A stretch of DNA of 14,480 nucleotides from Larix sibirica. Taxonomy: Eukaryota; Streptophyta; Pinopsida; Pinales; Pinaceae. Shown here piece by piece: positions 13,872 to 14,480 of this stretch; within the stretch, counting starts at the first letter, position 1; the number at the start of each line of letters is the position of its first letter. Under the pieces are notes generated by a model. It did not search any database and had not been told where the DNA came from. It saw only the letters and a list, made by a program, of their open reading frames with translations. Position numbers and translations under genes: made by a program. The stretch spans positions 1 through 14,480 of the forward strand of contig NWUY0300074038.1 of the NCBI GenBank assembly GCA_004151065.3, read 5' to 3'.

Positions 13872-14480
13872 AGAGGCAGAGGGTAAAAGTTTGATACGCA
13901 TCCAATAATCAGAAATTGATTGAGGGTGCAGGGGCACACTTCAGAGAAAGGGGCGCACTTCTTCAGCCGGGAGGGAAGAGAGAAGCAAAGGTGCACTTCC
14001 TTCAGAGACTGAAAGGGGGGTACATTACACAGTGAGTGTGAGAGATCATCACACCGTCTCATTTAGTGACTGATTGAGAGGGAGCGAATTCTTGAGTAGT
14101 CAGAGAGGGCAAAAAGAGGGGCACACTTCTACAGTTGGGAGGACAGTAGAAGCAAGGGTGCACTTCTTCAAGGAGTGAGGGGGAGCACACTTCTTCCAGA
14201 GATTGGCAAAGGACACATTCCATCAAAGATTTCAGAGCAAGACAGAGGGCACATTTTTCCCAAGCAGGCAGCTTGGAAACACGTGTGAGTAGAGGCGCAT
14301 TCCTACTGAGTAGCAGTTGCAGCTGTTGTAGAGTGTGGGTTTTCCCTACAGATCTAGCATGCCTGCCAAGGCATCATGTTACTCTACTTGTGAAATATCT
14401 GATTGTAAACACTATTATTTTTTCTCTGGCTCGAGATTCAAGAAAGCCCTAGTTTGTTGGTTTTTCCCCATTGGGGTTTC
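13872..14480 (+). mobile_element. Partial copia-like LTR (R/U5), cut by the window edge
   Basis: Downstream of the TATA box comes a purine-rich array, then a segment ending GGTTTTTCCCCATTGGGG and TTTC. T-rich 'CCCCATTGGGGTTT' wording near the LTR end is familiar to me from plant copia LTRs, where the primer-binding site follows soon after. The left LTR boundary is not clear; it may lie between 13660 and 13690, after the purine-rich AGAGAGGGTGGG (13660-13671). If correct, gag-pol would begin right of the window. Confidence 0.45.
13931..14302 (+). repeat. Purine-rich minisatellite-like array, about ten GGGGCACACTTC units
   Basis: Degenerate units start near 13931, 13951, 13990, 14013, 14118, 14154, 14182, 14211, 14246 and 14291, with cores GGGCACACTTC, GGGCGCACTTC, GGTGCACTTC, GGGGTACATTAC, GGAGCACACTTC, GGACACATTC and AGGCGCATTCC. 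Most are followed by TTC or CAGAGA. Spacing varies from 20 to about 105 bp, with a weak unit (GGGAGCGAATTC) near 14080. The array lies downstream of a TATA box and would be in the transcript leader. Confidence 0.65.

Noticed and set aside
13931-14302. CRISPR array
   Set aside because: Units are degenerate and irregularly spaced, there is no cas gene, and the context is a plant genome.

Overview
The window looks like nuclear DNA of a seed plant with a large, repeat-rich genome. It is AT-rich, has no long open reading frames, and is packed with decayed transposable elements around one conserved plant exon. A gymnosperm is my best guess, because very long repeat-filled introns in a plant ABCC gene fit that group. 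No marker in the window fixes the lineage.

The only host-gene sequence I can recognise is one internal exon (5672-5966, + strand) of an ABC transporter of subfamily C (MRP type). It covers part of the second transmembrane domain. It has a good 3' splice site and a perfect GTAAGT donor, and no frameshift or stop. The neighbouring exons are not visible. If the gene is intact, its flanking introns are at least 5.67 kb and 8.5 kb long and hold everything else described here. If it is not, this is a lone transposed exon.

Layout from left to right. 1-498 has no gene, but holds telomere-like decamers and a small C-rich repeat. 499-2613 is a mosaic of decayed minus-strand LTR-retrotransposon pieces: a partial LTR (499-710), a gypsy-type reverse-transcriptase fragment (1094-1279), two primer-binding sites 91 bp apart (1899-1911 and 1992-2002), and a nearly complete copia-like LTR (2006-2613). 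2614-4907 is mostly unassigned, with a diverged direct repeat at 3642-3944. 4908-5355 is a polypurine tract followed by a plus-strand LTR with site II-like motifs, a TATA box and AATAAA. 5403-5514 is a small tandem duplication just before the ABCC exon. 5967-7910 is intron-like AT-rich DNA. 7911-8083 is a tandem duplication whose two units both keep a hairpin.

8260-8700 is a short non-autonomous hAT-like element with an 8-bp target duplication. 8730-10030 is a degenerate L1-type LINE: the ORF1 end has a duplicated zinc knuckle, and endonuclease motifs are spread over several frames. 10030-13560 is mostly unassigned, with a (CA)7 tract, a third primer-site-like motif, a cluster of TTGAC motifs and a perfect short palindrome. 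13577-14480 holds inverted repeats, a TATA box and a purine-rich array of about ten 'GGGGCACACTTC' units. Its end resembles the U5 part of a copia LTR and runs off the window.

I found no complete gene, RNA gene or CRISPR array. The most useful observations are the ABCC exon in its repeat-filled setting, the hAT-like element, the duplicated LTR/primer-site junction and the right-end minisatellite downstream of a TATA box.
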